From CAZAGD01 sp964484485 (GTDB lineage: Bacteria > Desulfobacterota > SM23-61), in contig CAZAGD010000033.1 in assembly GCA_964484485.1 (NCBI GenBank), forward strand, positions 1 to 64,000: a DNA stretch of 64,000 nucleotides. The letters are read 5' to 3'. Below, piece by piece: positions 14,692 through 23,331 of the stretch (positions are counted from its first letter, which is position 1; every line of letters starts with the position of its first letter). The notes under the pieces are model-generated. The model saw only the letters and a list, made by a program, of their open reading frames with translations, was not told the origin of the DNA and did no database searches. Made by a program: the position numbers and the translations under genes.

Positions 14692-15573
14692 CTAATTTTT
14701 ATCGGCCAATACTTTCTTCATGGTCAAGCCCATCTCGGCCGGATTCTTCACGACCACCACTCCGGCATCTGCCAGAGCTTTCATTTTGGCTTGGGCGGTG
14801 CCCTTTCCTCCAGAGATTATCGCACCAGCATGGCCCATTCGTCTTCCCGGGGGGGCATTCTGTCCGGCAATGAAGGCCACCACCGGCTTAGGATAATGAC
14901 TGTTTTTTATATAGGTAGCTGCTTCTTCTTCGGCCTCGCCGCCAATTTCGCCGATGAGCAACACGGCCTCGGTCTGCGCGTCTTGGGCAAATAACTTTAA
15001 AATATCCACAAAATTTAAACCGATGATTGGGTCTCCTCCTATGCCTACGCAAGTAGATTGACCTAATCCTAATTGAGTAAGTTGATGAACTGCTTCATAA
15101 GTAAGGGTGCCACTCCTCGACACTACGCCTATTTTACCAGCTCGATGAATATAACCAGGCATAATGCCAATGCGACATTTATCAGGAGTAATAATTCCTG
15201 GACAATTAGGCCCTAAAAGGAGGCTTTTCTTCCCCGCTAAATAACCTTTAGCTACAACCATGTCTAAGACCGGAATTCCTTCTGTTATACAAACTATTAT
15301 TTCCACTCCTGCTTCGGCTGCTTCCATGATGGCATCGGCCGCAAAGGGTCCTGGCACAAAGATCATGGAAGCCTGCGCCCCGGTCTCTTGCACTGCCTCA
15401 GCAACTGTATCAAAAACAGGAAGGCCATCTATAGTTGTGCCTCCTTTCCCGGGGGTGACGCCGCCAACCATCCTCGTCCCATAAGCTAATGATTGGCGCG
15501 TATGGAAAAGTCCTTGTTTTCCAGTAATTCCTTGACAAATGACTTTGGTCTGAGCATCAACCAAAATACTCAT
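14692..15573 (-). CDS. sucD: Succinyl-CoA synthetase, alpha subunit
   Basis: The 293-residue protein has the CoA-binding N-terminal half (TKVICQGITGKQGLFHT, GGVTPGKGG), LLGPNCPGIITP, and the active-site phosphohistidine in RRMGHAGAIISGGKGTA. It interconverts succinyl-CoA and succinate with nucleotide phosphorylation. Its usual partner sucC is not adjacent but 6.5 kb away at 22106-23281, on the same strand and nearest facing end, with unrelated genes between. It heads the sucD-korDABC unit, and both subunits look intact. Confidence 0.95.
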   Translation of the reverse strand: MSILVDAQTKVICQGITGKQGLFHTRQSLAYGTRMVGGVTPGKGGTTIDGLPVFDTVAEAVQETGAQASMIFVPGPFAADAIMEAAEAGVEIIVCITEGIPVLDMVVAKGYLAGKKSLLLGPNCPGIITPDKCRIGIMPGYIHRAGKIGVVSRSGTLTYEAVHQLTQLGLGQSTCVGIGGDPIIGLNFVDILKLFAQDAQTEAVLLIGEIGGEAEEEAATYIKNSHYPKPVVAFIAGQNAPPGRRMGHAGAIISGGKGTAQAKMKALADAGVVVVKNPAEMGLTMKKVLADKN

Positions 15574-15744
15574 TTTAATCCCTTTTTTTCTAAATTGAGT
15601 TGATCTATCTTAATAAATTTGATCGAAGGGCGTCAAGGGAAAAAGGTTTCTGCCTTTTATTGCATCACTGAATGGTGGATGACATAGTAATCGAATTATT
15701 AGCTACTTTTGTTTTGGAAGGTTACGAGGCATTTTATCTTAAGA

Positions 15745-15800
15745 GACTGGGTCGTAATTAATAAATGGCTAACTTTTGGTGAAGGAACCGGAGGCAGGCC
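15745..15800 (+). repeat. Dispersed repeat, copy 1
   Basis: Starting at GACTGGGTCGTAATTAATAA and ending at GGAGGCAGGCC, this stretch matches the complement of 40901-40967 over its whole length, with scattered differences. It is non-coding, and its right end merges into the arm of the inverted repeat at 15788. Confidence 0.75.
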
Positions 15801-16011
15801 AGAGGCAGGCCAGAGGCAGGCATTCATTCAGAATCATGAGGCAGTGGCTTTTCCATAGGTACAGGCGGATTTAGAAGCTTGCTCAAATTGCTTAGTTTAA
15901 CGATCCGCCCACTCTTTGCGGAAAATCGTTGACCGATTTTGAACAGCTTCTTCTCCCGCCGATGCTTCTTCATTCATGCCTGCCTCTGGCCTGCCTCTGG
16001 CCTGCCTCCGG
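15788..16011. repeat. MITE-like element with 36-bp terminal inverted repeats
   Basis: Bases 15788-15823 are the exact inverse complement of 15976-16011 (36 of 36). Each arm is itself built of an 11-base unit (AGAGGCAGGCC) in tandem. The 152-base centre has shorter inverted pieces (CGGATT and AATCCG-type, GAAGCT/AGCTTC) and no ORF. The layout is that of a small non-autonomous fold-back element. I see no clear target-site duplication. Confidence 0.75.
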
Positions 16012-16067
16012 CCCTTTCTCGCCATGGCGACACAGTCTCTAATTTAAGAAGGAGTTGGGGGAGTTAG

Positions 16068-16115
16068 AGATTTTTTAATTTCTCGTAGGGCATGCCCTTG
16101 GGGCTTGCCGAACCC
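16068..16115. repeat. Dispersed intergenic repeat, copy 1
   Basis: AGATTTTTTAATTTCTCGTA followed by GGGCATGCCCTTGGGGCTTG and CCGAACCC recurs at 60800-60848 with few changes. Non-coding. An in-frame extension of the ferredoxin gene runs into it, which argues against that long start. Confidence 0.7.
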
Positions 16116-16254
16116 GCTGCGCCACATCCCTAACATTGGCGCGAAAAGGATTAGAAAAAACTTGACTATTAAGCTCCTTATAGCTCATATTATTTTTAGC
16201 GAAGAAAAAAATCTTTGGGAGATTTTTCTAAATTGTTTGTGGGTGCAATCGAAA

Positions 16255-16506
16255 ATGGAAGGAGAAAATTTATTGGTAGAAAAAGAAAAAAAGAAGCAAG
16301 TAAAAATTCATATCAACCCCAAATGGTGTAAGGGTTGCTATATTTGTGTGGAAATATGTCCGCAAAAAGTTTTGGGCAAAGCAGGTGAAATATCAGAAAA
16401 AGGTTTTCAACAAGTAGTGGTGGTTTATCCAGAGAAATGTACGGGCTGTCTCCAGTGCGAAATGCTTTGCCCTGATCTAGCTATTAATGTGGAAATAAAA
16501 AAGTGA
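16255..16506 (+). CDS. korD: 2-oxoacid oxidoreductase delta subunit, 2x[4Fe-4S] ferredoxin (set 2)
   Basis: It carries CKGCYICVEICP and CTGCLQCEMLCP, the two cluster motifs of the delta subunit. The frame is open upstream to 16105, but that extension is encoded by a dispersed repeat, so an internal start is preferred: ATG 16255, or TTG 16273, which is better placed behind AAGGAG (16258-16263). It overlaps the GTG-inclusive frame of the alpha gene by a few bases. It is first in a second, complete korDABC set on the + strand. It serves as the electron exit to ferredoxin. Confidence 0.85.
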   Translation: MEGENLLVEKEKKKQVKIHINPKWCKGCYICVEICPQKVLGKAGEISEKGFQQVVVVYPEKCTGCLQCEMLCPDLAINVEIKK

Positions 16507-16517
16507 GGTCTGATTAT

Positions 16518-17663
16518 ATGCCTTGGAAAAAAACAAAGAGTCTTTTGGAACCGGGCTGGTATTTTATGCAAGGAGACGAAGCCTGTGCTGAAGGGGCTCT
16601 GGCGGCTGGATGTCGCTTTTATGCTGGCTATCCTATTACGCCGGCGAGTGAAATTATGATCCGGATGGTTCACCGCCTCCCCGAAGTAAACGGTGTATTT
16701 ATCCAGATGGAAGATGAGATTGGGTCTATCTCTTCTGTAATCGGCGCTTCTTGGGCAGGAGCTAAAGCGATGACGGCCACTTCTGGTCCAGGAATCAGCC
16801 TGATGACGGAAAGTATAGGTTACGCGGGTATTACCGAAACACCTTGCGTTATTGTAGATGTGCAAAGGGCCGGGCCGAGTACGGGGCAAGCTACTCGCCC
16901 TGCGCAAGGGGATATCATGCAAGTGAAGTGGGGATGCCATGGCGACGTGGAAATTATTGCTTTCGCCCCTTGGTCCGTGCAAGAAATGTATGATTTAACC
17001 ATCAAAGCCTTTAATTGCGCCGAGCGCTTCCGGGTACCTACTTTCATTTTAGCCGATGAGGCAGTGGGTCATCTGCGCGAGACTCTATTGATCAAGGAAG
17101 AGGTAGAAATATTTGACCGCTATAAAGCACCTGGTTTGCCTCCTTTCGGTACAGATGAACCCAATGGCGTTCCCCCGATGCCAGCTTTTGGGGAAGGAGC
17201 TAATTTATTAGTGACCGGTTCAACTCACGATCCCTGGGGATTTCGCAAGACCGCTGATCCGCAGATCCAGGCTCGACTTACCGAAAGGTTAGTGCGCAAA
17301 GTCAAAGATTTTCGCGCGGAGATTTTGCTAACCGAAGGGCATTTTCTAACTGACGCCGAAATAGGGGTAATAGCTTATGGGTTCACCGCCCGGGCAGCCT
17401 TGGCGGCCATAAAGAAGCTGCGTCAGCAGGGAATAAAAGTTGGCTTATTACGCCTTATTTCTATTTGGCCTTTTGCAGAAGAGGCTGTTGCCGGACTGGG
17501 GCAAAATTGCCGGGTTATATTTGTGCCCGAGATGAATAGAGGGCAAATTGCTGGGGAAGCCAAAAAATTCACTTCCACCCCGATTATCCCTTTACCCAAA
17601 ACTAACGGGGAAGTATTTGAACCAGCAGAGATTGTTGAAGCCATTAGGAGGAACTTAACATGA
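16518..17663 (+). CDS. korA: 2-oxoacid:ferredoxin oxidoreductase, alpha subunit (set 2)
   Basis: It has the same domain plan as the set-1 alpha: GDEACAEGALAAGCRFYAGY, PITPASEIMIRM, IQMEDEIGSISSVIGASWAG, GPSTGQATRPAQGDIMQVKW, and LLRLISIWPFAEEAVAG near the end. ATG 16518 is preferred over GTG 16503 because TGAGGT sits 8 bases before it. About 381 residues. The two alphas are clearly paralogous but well diverged, so different substrates are plausible. The neighbouring TRAP transporter may supply or reflect that substrate. Confidence 0.92.
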   Translation: MPWKKTKSLLEPGWYFMQGDEACAEGALAAGCRFYAGYPITPASEIMIRMVHRLPEVNGVFIQMEDEIGSISSVIGASWAGAKAMTATSGPGISLMTESIGYAGITETPCVIVDVQRAGPSTGQATRPAQGDIMQVKWGCHGDVEIIAFAPWSVQEMYDLTIKAFNCAERFRVPTFILADEAVGHLRETLLIKEEVEIFDRYKAPGLPPFGTDEPNGVPPMPAFGEGANLLVTGSTHDPWGFRKTADPQIQARLTERLVRKVKDFRAEILLTEGHFLTDAEIGVIAYGFTARAALAAIKKLRQQGIKVGLLRLISIWPFAEEAVAGLGQNCRVIFVPEMNRGQIAGEAKKFTSTPIIPLPKTNGEVFEPAEIVEAIRRNLT

Positions 17664-18412
17664 ACCCTAAGATCATGGAAATGATCAACACCCAAGCCTT
17701 CCCCACACCCTTTTGTCCTGGTTGTGGCCATGGAATTTTGATGAATGCCATTCTTAGAGCCGTGGCGGAGATGGAGTACGACTTACAGAAAATGCTCTTC
17801 GTCTCGGGCATCGGCTGCGCGGCCTGGATTCCGAGTCCCCACTTCAAAGCAGATACTTTACATACCTTACACGGCCGGGCCATTGCTTATGCTACGGGCG
17901 CAAAACTATATAACCCTAATTTAAAAGTAGTCGTAGTAAGTGGAGACGGAGATCTAAGTTCCATCGGCGGCAATCATCTTATTCACGGGGCGAGAAGGAA
18001 CATAGACTTAACTGTAATTTGCGCTAATAATAGTATCTACGGAATGACCGGTGGGCAGGTTGCTTCCACTACTCCCCTTGGTTCCTTAACCACTACCACC
18101 CCTCAAGGCAACAAAGAACCGCCGTTCGACCTATGCCGCTTAGTGAAAGCGGCCGGGGCGACTTTTGTAGCTCGGCAATCGGTAGCTACACCAGTACCGC
18201 TCGTGCGTACTTTAAAAAAAGCTTTAGCTCACGTGGGGTTTGCCTTTGTGGAAGTAATCTCTCCTTGCCCCACGCAATATGGGCGCAGAAATGCCTTTCG
18301 TTCACCTTATGAGTTAATAAAGTACCTAAGAGAAAACTCTCTTTCCGCAGAAAAGGCCCAAGGCCTTTCTCCTGAGCAGTTACAAGGAAAAATCTTGCTC
18401 GGCGAATTTTAA
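17660..18412 (+). CDS. korB: 2-oxoacid:ferredoxin oxidoreductase, beta (TPP) subunit (set 2)
   Basis: It overlaps the alpha gene by ATGA. It has FPTPFCPGCGHGILMNA-type start (PTPFCPGCGHGILMNAILRA), GDGDLSSIGGNHLIHGARRN for TPP-Mg binding, and NNSIYGMTGGQVASTTPLGS. The 250 residues are shorter than the set-1 beta, which has a longer C-terminal tail. It includes CPTQYGRRNAF, where set 1 has CHTHFGRLNKMG, a segment near the substrate site, consistent with a different substrate preference (inference). Confidence 0.92.
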   Translation: MNPKIMEMINTQAFPTPFCPGCGHGILMNAILRAVAEMEYDLQKMLFVSGIGCAAWIPSPHFKADTLHTLHGRAIAYATGAKLYNPNLKVVVVSGDGDLSSIGGNHLIHGARRNIDLTVICANNSIYGMTGGQVASTTPLGSLTTTTPQGNKEPPFDLCRLVKAAGATFVARQSVATPVPLVRTLKKALAHVGFAFVEVISPCPTQYGRRNAFRSPYELIKYLRENSLSAEKAQGLSPEQLQGKILLGEF

Positions 18413-18435
18413 ACTAAAAGGAGATCTAACGACTT

Positions 18436-18972
18436 ATGAGTTTGACCCAAATTCGTTTTGCCGGCTTGGGCGGGCAAGGAATTATTCTCATGGGCGAAAT
18501 ATTGGGCGAAGCCGCCGCCTTAGATAAAAAGTACGTCGGCCAAACTTCTTCTTATGGCTCCGAAGCACGCGGGTCGGCCTGCCGCGCCGATGTGGTTATT
18601 TCTGATTCTTGGATTGATTATCCAGAAGTTACCGCAGCAGATGTCCTGGTTTGTATGGCCCAGGGAGCTTATGATTTAAACATCACTAAGGTAAATCACG
18701 AAAGCGGATTAATTTTCTATGACTCCCAATTGGTAAAGCCTGACCAGGAATCTAAGCTGCGCCATATACCCGTGCCAGCGACGGAAAAAGCTTTGAGCGA
18801 GCTGGGCAATAAAATGGTGGCTAATATGCTCCTCTTAGGAGCAGTGGTCAAGATTATGAATTTAGTAAGCAGAGAGGCTTTACAAAAAGCTCTCCTGAAC
18901 AGAGTTCCCGCTTCTATTTTAGAATTGAACCAGAAAGCTTTAGCTTTGGGATTTGAATTAGAAATTATCTAA
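18436..18972 (+). CDS. korC: 2-oxoacid:ferredoxin oxidoreductase, gamma subunit (set 2)
   Basis: The 178-residue gamma domain is shown by IRFAGLGGQGIILMGEILGE, then QTSSYGSEARGSACRADVVI and WIDYPEV. AAAAGGAG precedes the ATG. It closes the second korDABC set and converges with the TRAP large permease gene 14 bases further on. The set is complete, so this is a second functional enzyme rather than a relic. Confidence 0.9.
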   Translation: MSLTQIRFAGLGGQGIILMGEILGEAAALDKKYVGQTSSYGSEARGSACRADVVISDSWIDYPEVTAADVLVCMAQGAYDLNITKVNHESGLIFYDSQLVKPDQESKLRHIPVPATEKALSELGNKMVANMLLLGAVVKIMNLVSREALQKALLNRVPASILELNQKALALGFELEII

Positions 18973-18986
18973 AAGAATAGAAAGGT

Positions 18987-20297
18987 TCAGCGGGGTACGG
19001 GAGTCATCTGGCTAGGCAAAAAAGTGGCGATTTCCGGAAAGAGCACAATAAGGACTACGGCGGCCACCATCAGGAGAAAATAAGGCGCTGCTGCCCGAGC
19101 TATATAGACAATGGAATGTCCGGTAAGTCCTTGCAAGACAAACAAATTGAAGCCTACGGGAGGGGTAATTTGGGCCATCTCGACCACGATAACGATAAAA
19201 ATCCCGAACCAAATAAGATTAAAACCTGCTTGTTGGACCATGGGCAGCAATACCGCCATAGTTAATACCACCATAGAGATGCCGTCGAGGAAGCAGCCCA
19301 GGATAATAAAAAAGACGGTTAAGGCAAAGATTAGTTGGTTGGGCGAGAGCTGCAGTTCACCTATCCACTGGGCTAAATTTCGCGGTAAACCCGTAAAGCC
19401 CATGGCCAAGGATAGAAAAGACGATCCGGCTAAGATCAACATGATCATGGCTGAAGTCTTGGTTGCGCCCAAAAGGCTGTCCACGAAAGTGCGCCAATTC
19501 ATTGTCCCTTGAAACCAAGACAACAAAAGAGCTCCTACTACACCTAAAGCTGCCGATTCCGTCGGGGTAGCATATCCCCCATAAATCGATCCCAAAACGA
19601 ATAATATAAGCAGCCCCACCGGAATTAATCCTTTGGAAGCCTTCAATTTTTGCCAAAAGTTCATCCGGATATCATTGGGCGGAACTTTATCCGAATTGAG
19701 GAAGGACCAAATTCCTATATAGCCCATGAAGAGCGCGGCCAACATTATTCCAGGCAAGACGCCGGCAATAAAAAGCTGGGCGATAGATGTATCTGTGGCT
19801 ACTCCATAAACAATCATAATTATTGAAGGGGGTATTAATAATCCCAACGTTCCCGATCCTGCTAAACTACCCACGATCATCATTTCGGGATATTTGCGCT
19901 TGCGTAGTTCCGGGATAGACATTTTGCCAATGGTCACTGCCGTTGCTGCCGAAGATCCAGATATAGCGGCAAAAATGGCACAGCCTGCAACATTAGTTTG
20001 CATCAATCGACCTGGTAAATTTCCCATCCAAGGAGAGAGTCCATCGAATAAGTCTTCGGACAAGCGCGAGCGAAAAAGGATATCGCCCATCCAGACAAAG
20101 AGAGGTAAGGCGGTGAGAGTCCAACTGGAGAGAGAGCCCCAAACGGTAGTGGCCATGGCATCGCCAGCCGGCCGCGTGGTAAAAAGTGCCATAGAAATCC
20201 AAGCCACGCCCATGAGAGATAGACCTACCCACACACCTGAACCGAGTAAGATAAAGAGGCTGAACAGAAATATAATAGTCAATAAAGCATCAGTCAT
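18987..20297 (-). CDS. dctM: TRAP transporter large permease (DctM-like)
   Basis: The 436-residue membrane protein has about 12 hydrophobic segments typical of DctM. Recognisable stretches include GSSAATAVTIGKMSIPELRK, GLLIPPSIIMIVYG (about residues 152-165) and the C-terminal QITPPVGFNLFVLQGL. It forms the Na+-driven translocation channel with DctQ and takes substrate from DctP. It is the last gene of a dctP-dctQ-dctM set. C4-dicarboxylates or related organic acids are likely substrates given the surrounding TCA genes, but specificity is not readable. Confidence 0.92.
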   Translation of the reverse strand: MTDALLTIIFLFSLFILLGSGVWVGLSLMGVAWISMALFTTRPAGDAMATTVWGSLSSWTLTALPLFVWMGDILFRSRLSEDLFDGLSPWMGNLPGRLMQTNVAGCAIFAAISGSSAATAVTIGKMSIPELRKRKYPEMMIVGSLAGSGTLGLLIPPSIIMIVYGVATDTSIAQLFIAGVLPGIMLAALFMGYIGIWSFLNSDKVPPNDIRMNFWQKLKASKGLIPVGLLILFVLGSIYGGYATPTESAALGVVGALLLSWFQGTMNWRTFVDSLLGATKTSAMIMLILAGSSFLSLAMGFTGLPRNLAQWIGELQLSPNQLIFALTVFFIILGCFLDGISMVVLTMAVLLPMVQQAGFNLIWFGIFIVIVVEMAQITPPVGFNLFVLQGLTGHSIVYIARAAAPYFLLMVAAVVLIVLFPEIATFLPSQMTPVPR

Positions 20298-20308
20298 TTA
20301 TGGCCATC

Positions 20309-20824
20309 TTATTCTTTTGTAACCTCTCCCCCAGCCTTTAAGAGGATTACCAGTTTATCGATCAAAGCACAGGCCAACACTACTGTACCTATTGCCATGC
20401 TTGACTGGGGTATCCAAAGGGGCAGAGGAATAAGGCCTTGACTCATTTCATTGATCTGCCAAGAAACGATGGTCATCTTGACACTGTACCAAGCAAAAAA
20501 GCTGGCTATTATGGACCCCAGAGCGTGACTCCAAATCTCCATAACTTTTCGCTTGGGGTCGGATAAACGTTCAATAACTAAGCTTACGCGGATGTGCTCT
20601 TTGGCATGGAAAGTGTAAGAAAATCCCAAAAAAGATGCCGCAGCCATAGAGTAACCCGCGAATTCATCCATGCTACGCACAGCAAAGCCAAAAATAGCTC
20701 CGGCCAAAGCAGTCAAGATACAAAAAGCTATGCCGACCATGAAAATTCCGGCCAAAATTCCACAAATCCAATAAAGAGTATCCAAAAATTTACGCAAAAC
20801 ATTACCCCTGGCGTAATTTTCCAA
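20309..20824 (-). CDS. dctQ: TRAP transporter small permease (DctQ-like)
   Basis: The 171-residue protein has four predicted helices: residues 12-35, 50-70, 90-110 and about 135-158. The conserved DctQ feature AAASFLGFSYTFHAKEHIRV (residues about 62-81) carries the His-Ile-Arg-Val motif seen in the family. It lies 11 bases before dctM and is separated from dctP by a hairpin at 20874-20904. Confidence 0.88.
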   Translation of the reverse strand: MENYARGNVLRKFLDTLYWICGILAGIFMVGIAFCILTALAGAIFGFAVRSMDEFAGYSMAAASFLGFSYTFHAKEHIRVSLVIERLSDPKRKVMEIWSHALGSIIASFFAWYSVKMTIVSWQINEMSQGLIPLPLWIPQSSMAIGTVVLACALIDKLVILLKAGGEVTKE

Positions 20825-20873
20825 ATGTTATGGAATAAATAATAAAGGTATAGCTTATGCAGGTCTTAGAGGG

Positions 20874-20904
20874 AATTTAGGCCCGCTTTTCGCAGGCCTA
20901 AATT
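20874..20904 (-). terminator. Hairpin between dctP and dctQ
   Basis: AATTTAGGCC (20874-20883) pairs with GGCCTAAATT (20895-20904) across an 11-base loop. There is no T-run on the minus strand. It is best read as a partial terminator or mRNA stabiliser that lets the binding protein be made in excess of the permeases. Confidence 0.55.
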
Positions 20905-20926
20905 TAGCTGCCAAAATTTTATATAA

Positions 20927-21916
20927 CTACATTTTTTGGTAGGCAGCAAGTAATTTCTTTCCATCTTCTCCTGCTTTTTTCAGCCATTCGTCAATCATAA
21001 TTTTCCCGGCTTCGCTCAGTCCCTTTTTCAGTTCGGGGCTAGGTAATTGGACTATCATACCGTTCTTTTTCAAGATTTCCACAGATTCAGTTGTTACCTT
21101 TTTGCTAGCTTCCCAGCCCGCAGCTTCTGCTTTCTTGGCTTCTTCTATTAAAATATCTTGGGTGGCTTTATCAAGCTTGTTAAAGCTGCTTTTATTCACG
21201 ATGACCATGTTCTTAGGCTGCCAGGCTTGGGTGTCATAATAGTACTTCACTTGCTCCCAAACTTTACTGTCCACGCCTGTGGCTCCCGAGGTCATCATGG
21301 CGTTAACTTTGCCTGTAGCCAGCGCTTGGCTCAGCTCGGCCGCCTGAATAGTTACTGGCCGAGCCTTCAATAGTTCAGCGAGGCGCATAGTGGCTGGGTT
21401 ATAAGCTCGCCAGGCTAAGCCTTCCAGGTCTTTTACTGTTTTTAACTCTCGGTTACAATACAACCCTTGGGGGGGCCAGGGGACAGCATAAAGTAACATC
21501 ATGCCATGGGCATCAAGATATTTTTCCACAAAAGGCTTTTGGGCCATATACAACTTCCATACTTGATCATAGCCAGTAGCCAAGAAGGGAATACCGTCTG
21601 CTTCGAATATTGGGTATTCATGGGCTAACAATGACATTAAAACCTCCCCGATTTGGGCCTGGCCAGTCTGCACTGCTCTTTTGATTTCGGGGGCTTTAAA
21701 AAGGGATGCTCCGGCATGGACTACAATCTGCAATTTTCCGCCAGTCCGCTGTTTAACCGCATCAGCAAATTTTTGGCCGTTGACGCTATGAAAATTAGTT
21801 ACAGGATAAGCCATAGGCATATCCCATTTGGTCTGGGCCCAACTTAAAGAAAGGCCCAGGCAAAGCGTCAAGAAACTTACTAAGGAAATAATAAAAATGT
21901 TCTTCTTAAAACCCAT
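20927..21916 (-). CDS. dctP: TRAP transporter substrate-binding protein (DctP-like)
   Basis: The 329-residue periplasmic protein has a signal peptide (MGFKKNIFIISLVSFLTLCL, cleavage probably after SWA). The mature part is of DctP type: KWDMPMAYPVTNFHSVNGQK, VHAGASLFKAPEIKRAVQTG and LAWRAYNPATMRLAELLKA, where the conserved Arg that ligates substrate carboxylates is expected (R in WRAYNP). It captures an organic acid and delivers it to DctQM. It is first in its set, transcribed toward dctQM. Confidence 0.92.
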   Translation of the reverse strand: MGFKKNIFIISLVSFLTLCLGLSLSWAQTKWDMPMAYPVTNFHSVNGQKFADAVKQRTGGKLQIVVHAGASLFKAPEIKRAVQTGQAQIGEVLMSLLAHEYPIFEADGIPFLATGYDQVWKLYMAQKPFVEKYLDAHGMMLLYAVPWPPQGLYCNRELKTVKDLEGLAWRAYNPATMRLAELLKARPVTIQAAELSQALATGKVNAMMTSGATGVDSKVWEQVKYYYDTQAWQPKNMVIVNKSSFNKLDKATQDILIEEAKKAEAAGWEASKKVTTESVEILKKNGMIVQLPSPELKKGLSEAGKIMIDEWLKKAGEDGKKLLAAYQKM

Positions 21917-22105
21917 AATTTTACCCTCCTATTGGTGATTTTTACGTAAATCTTAAAGGTAAAAATCCTTAATTTTTAGAATGATAACTAACTAAAGATA
22001 AAAGGTCAACAATTTTTTGCTTGCTATATTCATTTTATTGAATATAGGCGAAAGGAAGGGAAGTAAGTTAAATTTAGGGGCTGATTTGGAGGTTAATGAA
22101 ATAAT

Positions 22106-23281
22106 TTAAAAATCTTTTTTTCCTTTTACCAATTCGATAATTTTCTGAGCTGCCTCAGCCATATTGCTGTATGTTTTAATATTTAAACCAGATTCTTCTA
22201 ATATCTTCCTCCCCAATTCCACGTTCGTCCCTTCCATCCGAATCACCAAGGGAACGGGTAAAGGATTTTCGCGGAGGGCTTCGACAATACCTTCCGCATA
22301 GCTATCACAGCGGGTTATTCCGCCAAACATATTCACAAAAATTCCTTTAACTTTAGGATCGGAAGATAGCAGGCTGAAAGCATTGCGAATGACTTCTTTG
22401 GAAGCACCGGCGCCAGCATCCAAAAAATTAGCCGGCTCTCCACCATAACAGCGAAGAAGATCTAAGGTCGCCATCCCTAAACCCGCGCCGTTGACGATGC
22501 AACCAATATTCCCGGGAAGGCTAACGAATCTAAGATTTAGTCTTTCCGCTTCCAAGTCTCGCGGATCTTCTTGTTCAAAATCACGCAGGGCTAAAAGGTC
22601 AGGATGGCGAAAGAGAGCATTGTCGTCAATTTCCATTTTGGCGTCTAAAGCGACTAAATCACCGGCAACGGTCAAAGCCAAAGGATTAATCTCGGTGAGT
22701 ACACAGTCGTTATCCATGAAAGCTCGGTAAAGAGCCAAGCTTACGGCTGACCACTTACCTATAGTATTTCCCGCTAAGCCCAACTCAATAGCCAAACGTC
22801 TTCCTTGGAAAAGAGTAAGCCCGCAGCCGGGCTCAGCTATTATTTTCTTTATCTTTTCGGGGGATCTTGAGGCTACTTCTTCAATTTCTACTCCCCCTTC
22901 AGCGCAACCGATCATAGCCACTCGGCCTTTTTGTCGATCAATGGTTACTCCTATATAAAATTCCTGGGCTATGGGAATACTTTCTTCTACCAACACCCGG
23001 CTCACCTTTTTCCCTGCTGGGCCTGTCTGCTGGGTGACCAATTTGGAGCCGATTAATTGGCGAGCAACTTGGGCGACTTCTTGATAATTCCTTACTTGGC
23101 TAATTCCTCCCCATTTCCCCCTTCCACCGGCATGAATTTGGGATTTTACCACAAATGGGCCTGAACCAATTGCTCGGGCAGCGGCCTCGGCCTCGGCGAT
23201 CGTAAAAGCTACTTGTCCTTTTGGTATTTTAATTCCATAGCGAGCCAAAATTTCTTTGGCTTGGTACTCGTGAATGTGCAC
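22106..23281 (-). CDS. sucC: Succinyl-CoA synthetase, beta subunit
   Basis: The 391-residue protein has the ATP-grasp nucleotide-binding half (MHIHEYQAKEILARYGIKIP, FVVKSQIHAGGRGK) and the C-terminal CoA-ligase domain (NGAGLGMATLDLLRCYGGEP, NMFGGITRCDSYAEGIVEA). With SucD it converts succinyl-CoA to succinate with substrate-level phosphorylation. It follows sdhB by 50 bases at the end of the main minus-strand operon. The expected sucD neighbour is displaced to 14692-15573. Confidence 0.95.
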   Translation of the reverse strand: MHIHEYQAKEILARYGIKIPKGQVAFTIAEAEAAARAIGSGPFVVKSQIHAGGRGKWGGISQVRNYQEVAQVARQLIGSKLVTQQTGPAGKKVSRVLVEESIPIAQEFYIGVTIDRQKGRVAMIGCAEGGVEIEEVASRSPEKIKKIIAEPGCGLTLFQGRRLAIELGLAGNTIGKWSAVSLALYRAFMDNDCVLTEINPLALTVAGDLVALDAKMEIDDNALFRHPDLLALRDFEQEDPRDLEAERLNLRFVSLPGNIGCIVNGAGLGMATLDLLRCYGGEPANFLDAGAGASKEVIRNAFSLLSSDPKVKGIFVNMFGGITRCDSYAEGIVEALRENPLPVPLVIRMEGTNVELGRKILEESGLNIKTYSNMAEAAQKIIELVKGKKDF

Positions 23282-23331
23282 AGGCTACTCCTCTTATTAA
23301 AAACTCCCCTGCTAAATCTATTTACTAAAAT

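Noticed and set aside
16105..16254. 50-codon N-terminal extension of the set-2 ferredoxin
   Set aside because: The extension begins inside a dispersed repeat and has no ferredoxin-family counterpart. Internal starts fit better.
18987..21916. TRAP permeases as part of a tripartite tricarboxylate (TTT) system
   Set aside because: Binding protein and permease motifs are of DctP/DctQ/DctM type, not TctC/TctA.
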